Shown here: one piece after another, positions 61,851 to 64,000 of the stretch
How the letters are laid out: the number at the start of each line of letters is the position of its first letter
How positions within the stretch are numbered: the first letter of the stretch is position 1
NCBI GenBank assembly: GCA_900708905.1
Contig: CAADRB010000034.1
Span: 124,001 to 188,000, forward strand
Direction of reading: 5' to 3'
DNA from: Hymenolepis diminuta
Taxonomy: Eukaryota; Platyhelminthes; Cestoda; Cyclophyllidea; Hymenolepididae
Length of the DNA: 64,000 nucleotides
Made by a program: the position numbers and the translations under genes
The notes under the pieces: generated by a model
The model's database searches: none
The model's input: the letters and a program-made list of their open reading frames with translations, nothing else
What the model was told of the DNA's origin: nothing

Positions 61851-64000
61851 CTCCTACCTTTTATAATTTTCGGACTGCATGTTTTATTTACTTTCCACAT
61901 TTAAAAATCTTATTTTTTTGTTTTACTTGGCGTAATAATATTAATATTAGATCAGGATAGATAAAATCTTTATACTTAATTTTTCTTTCCCCTACAGATA
62001 TAACTTTGAAAGCCATGTGTCTTCTTTCATATTCGTTTCTTTACTACAACCTGTTTGTGATATATCCGACTGATTTATGGTCAGTTATGCAATTAATGCA
62101 ATTACTTTGTTACCTTAAATTTTGCTGCCAACAAAATAAGTGGCTTAATTTTCTATTTAAAATGTTTCCAGCAAAATGAAATATTGCTTATCCCTTTATG
62201 GTGTATTTATTCAATTTGTCGATTAATCAAAGTGAAATAAGCTACAAATTGCCAGTCTGTTATGAAGTTTTGTTCAATAAAGCGATAAAAGTTTAATAAT
62301 TTTTATCTTTCTTACAAGGATTTATATTCATTTTCCGCCTGAATTTGATAATTTTAACGGCAAAATTTTGTAAAAGGTAAGAATCCATTGAAAAGGTGAC
62401 AAATTAAAGTGTTGGAAACTATTTGCATATGTTTAATTGATGGTTTTTATTGGTAAAGATGGCAAAATTTCAAATTTGATTCCCAATAAAGGCTCAATAC
62501 ATTCATGAACGTAATTCCAAAGTGAATTGCTCATATCTAAAAATATTTATTAATGCTAGTCTTTTTACACTAATTTCTTGTAAATAATTGTGGAAAGTGG
62601 AATTCCTGATAGACAGATTATCACGGATTTATACACAACCACAACGGACTCCGTCACCTGTAATATCTGTGCACTCTAGCTTACACTTGTTTAGTTTCTA
62701 ATTATTTAAACCTTTGTCCTAATTATCATTTATGAATCAACGAGCAAAGGATACGAATTCTGTCAACTGCTCAATCGTTCCTCATTTCGATTGGTTTTCA
62801 CAACACGGATTGTCCAGTTTTGACGCCTTACTCTTTCTCTCCAATTCCCCTTTCTACTCCTTTCCCATTCATGCGTTTACAATTGTCTTGTCCTTCTCAC
62901 TCAGGAAAGGCTCTTGCATCGTGCTAGCTCCTAGAAAGATCATTTTTTAGGAGGACTTCTGAGCCAAATTTTGTTTGACCCCTTATGTAGCCCAATTAAC
63001 GGGATTAGCAGAACTTTAGACAATTATTAAAAATTTTGTGTTAAGAGGATAGATACTAATTCAAATGAAATTGTGCCATCTTGATATTTTTTTAAATAAC
63101 CAATTCAATGTACCCTTCAACCACATTATTTGATATTCTATGACTTTCGACCTCGCAATTCGGCCTAAATTTTTGTAGAAGATACATAATTTATGGTGTA
63201 ATATCACTGATTCAAGATAAATAACAAATATTTTGTCATTTATTGGGAAAGCTAGAATGCCATTCATCAAGATCAGATAAGATAAGTATTGTAAAACAAA
63301 TATGGAAGTGAAAACAATTATGAGGGTTAATAATGTACTCTTTCCTCTTCCCCAAATAGTTTTGACTTATTCGGATTTGTATTGCTATTAAATAAATAAA
63401 ATCAATTAAATAAGTGAACTTGTTAATCTTAAATAAAAACAAAATTGCTATTAAAATCTAGTGATTTAAATAACTCAATTTCTTTAATTATTACAAATTC
63501 ACCAAAGATCAGGATGGAACAACATTGAGGAATAAGAATTAATTCGACAGCTTGCTCAAAGTTTTTTGCGATAATCAAATACGTTCCATAGAGTTGCAAA
63601 GTGGACTGAATTTCTTCTGAGAGGCGGACTACTCAAAGATTCCAAAATTCAAATACTAAGAGACCCTTGGTTTCCTGATTTTAATAATATGCTCCCATTC
63701 GGCTTTCGTTTTACCTCTCATCAGACTATTTCAGGTGTCTAAATTCTACATCTACCAGACTACTTCTAATAGATTTAGTATTAGCATAGGTAATAAACAG
63801 CTTATCTAATTTTAAACTAGTGTTTCTACACTATTTTAAGGTTGGTAATTCCAAGATATGTGTTTTTCCTATAAACTGCGGACTAATTTCATACAATTTT
63901 ATGATGGATGAGATTACAAAAATGCATCCCTTCCAACCAGGAAGTTGATGAAATTTTATTCGATACCATTAAAGCTAAGCTCTAACGAAATACATTTATT

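Larger units (their letters stand above)
31594..64000. other. Long AT-rich region without a confidently identified gene
   Basis: More than 32 kb downstream of the fusion gene. It contains dispersed repeats, microsatellites and a handful of isolated open segments with splice-like borders (separate entries), but no chain of exons that could be assembled into a known protein. Stretches not listed separately show frequent stops in all frames and no RNA gene that I could recognise. It could be intergenic, or the introns of a very long gene whose identifiable exons lie outside the window. Confidence 0.5.

Overview
The window looks like AT-rich nuclear DNA from an animal with long introns. My best guess is a parasitic flatworm, probably a tapeworm. 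The basis is interrupted genes with GT..AG junctions, several very short introns near the 5' end of one gene (32, 35, 42, 48 and 49 bp), a decayed Tc1/mariner transposase, dispersed short repeats, and no prokaryotic organisation. The lineage is inferred from style, not from a diagnostic sequence. All exon models were built by eye from splice signals, reading phase and remembered family motifs.

Left part (1-9.9 kb, minus strand): a ZnT1-type (SLC30/CDF) zinc transporter gene runs from its ATG at 4512 down to about 250, or off the left edge. Its five main exons join in perfect phase; its 3' end is ambiguous. About 4.5 kb without a recognisable gene follows. Then come the last three exons of an MLH3-type mismatch-repair/meiotic MutL protein (9841-9066). 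They carry an intact endonuclease motif, but no N-terminal ATPase was found.

Centre (11.1-31.4 kb, plus strand): a single 19-exon gene model, 3207 nt of CDS and 1068 codons plus stop, in phase throughout. It encodes a class-V aminotransferase of the SufS/CsdA cysteine-desulfurase type, then a Ser/Asn-rich and acidic linker, then a TtcA-like PP-loop tRNA-thiolation domain. A sulfur-mobilising enzyme and a sulfur-transfer enzyme would therefore share one chain. The PP-loop half has changes at several motif positions that are normally invariant. The mariner relic lies in the 7.4 kb intron before the PP-loop exons. The zinc transporter and MLH3 lie on the opposite strand, and MLH3 is head-to-head with the fusion gene.

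Right part (31.4-64 kb): no confidently identified gene. It holds at least two dispersed repeat families (copies near 36.3, 41.0, 46.6, 54.2, 55.4, 56.0, 57.9 and 61.7 kb), microsatellites, and a few isolated exon-like open segments. The best of these is a terminal exon on the minus strand (51807-51432) ending in a hydrophobic GPI-anchor-like tail. The rest reads as intergenic or intronic sequence.
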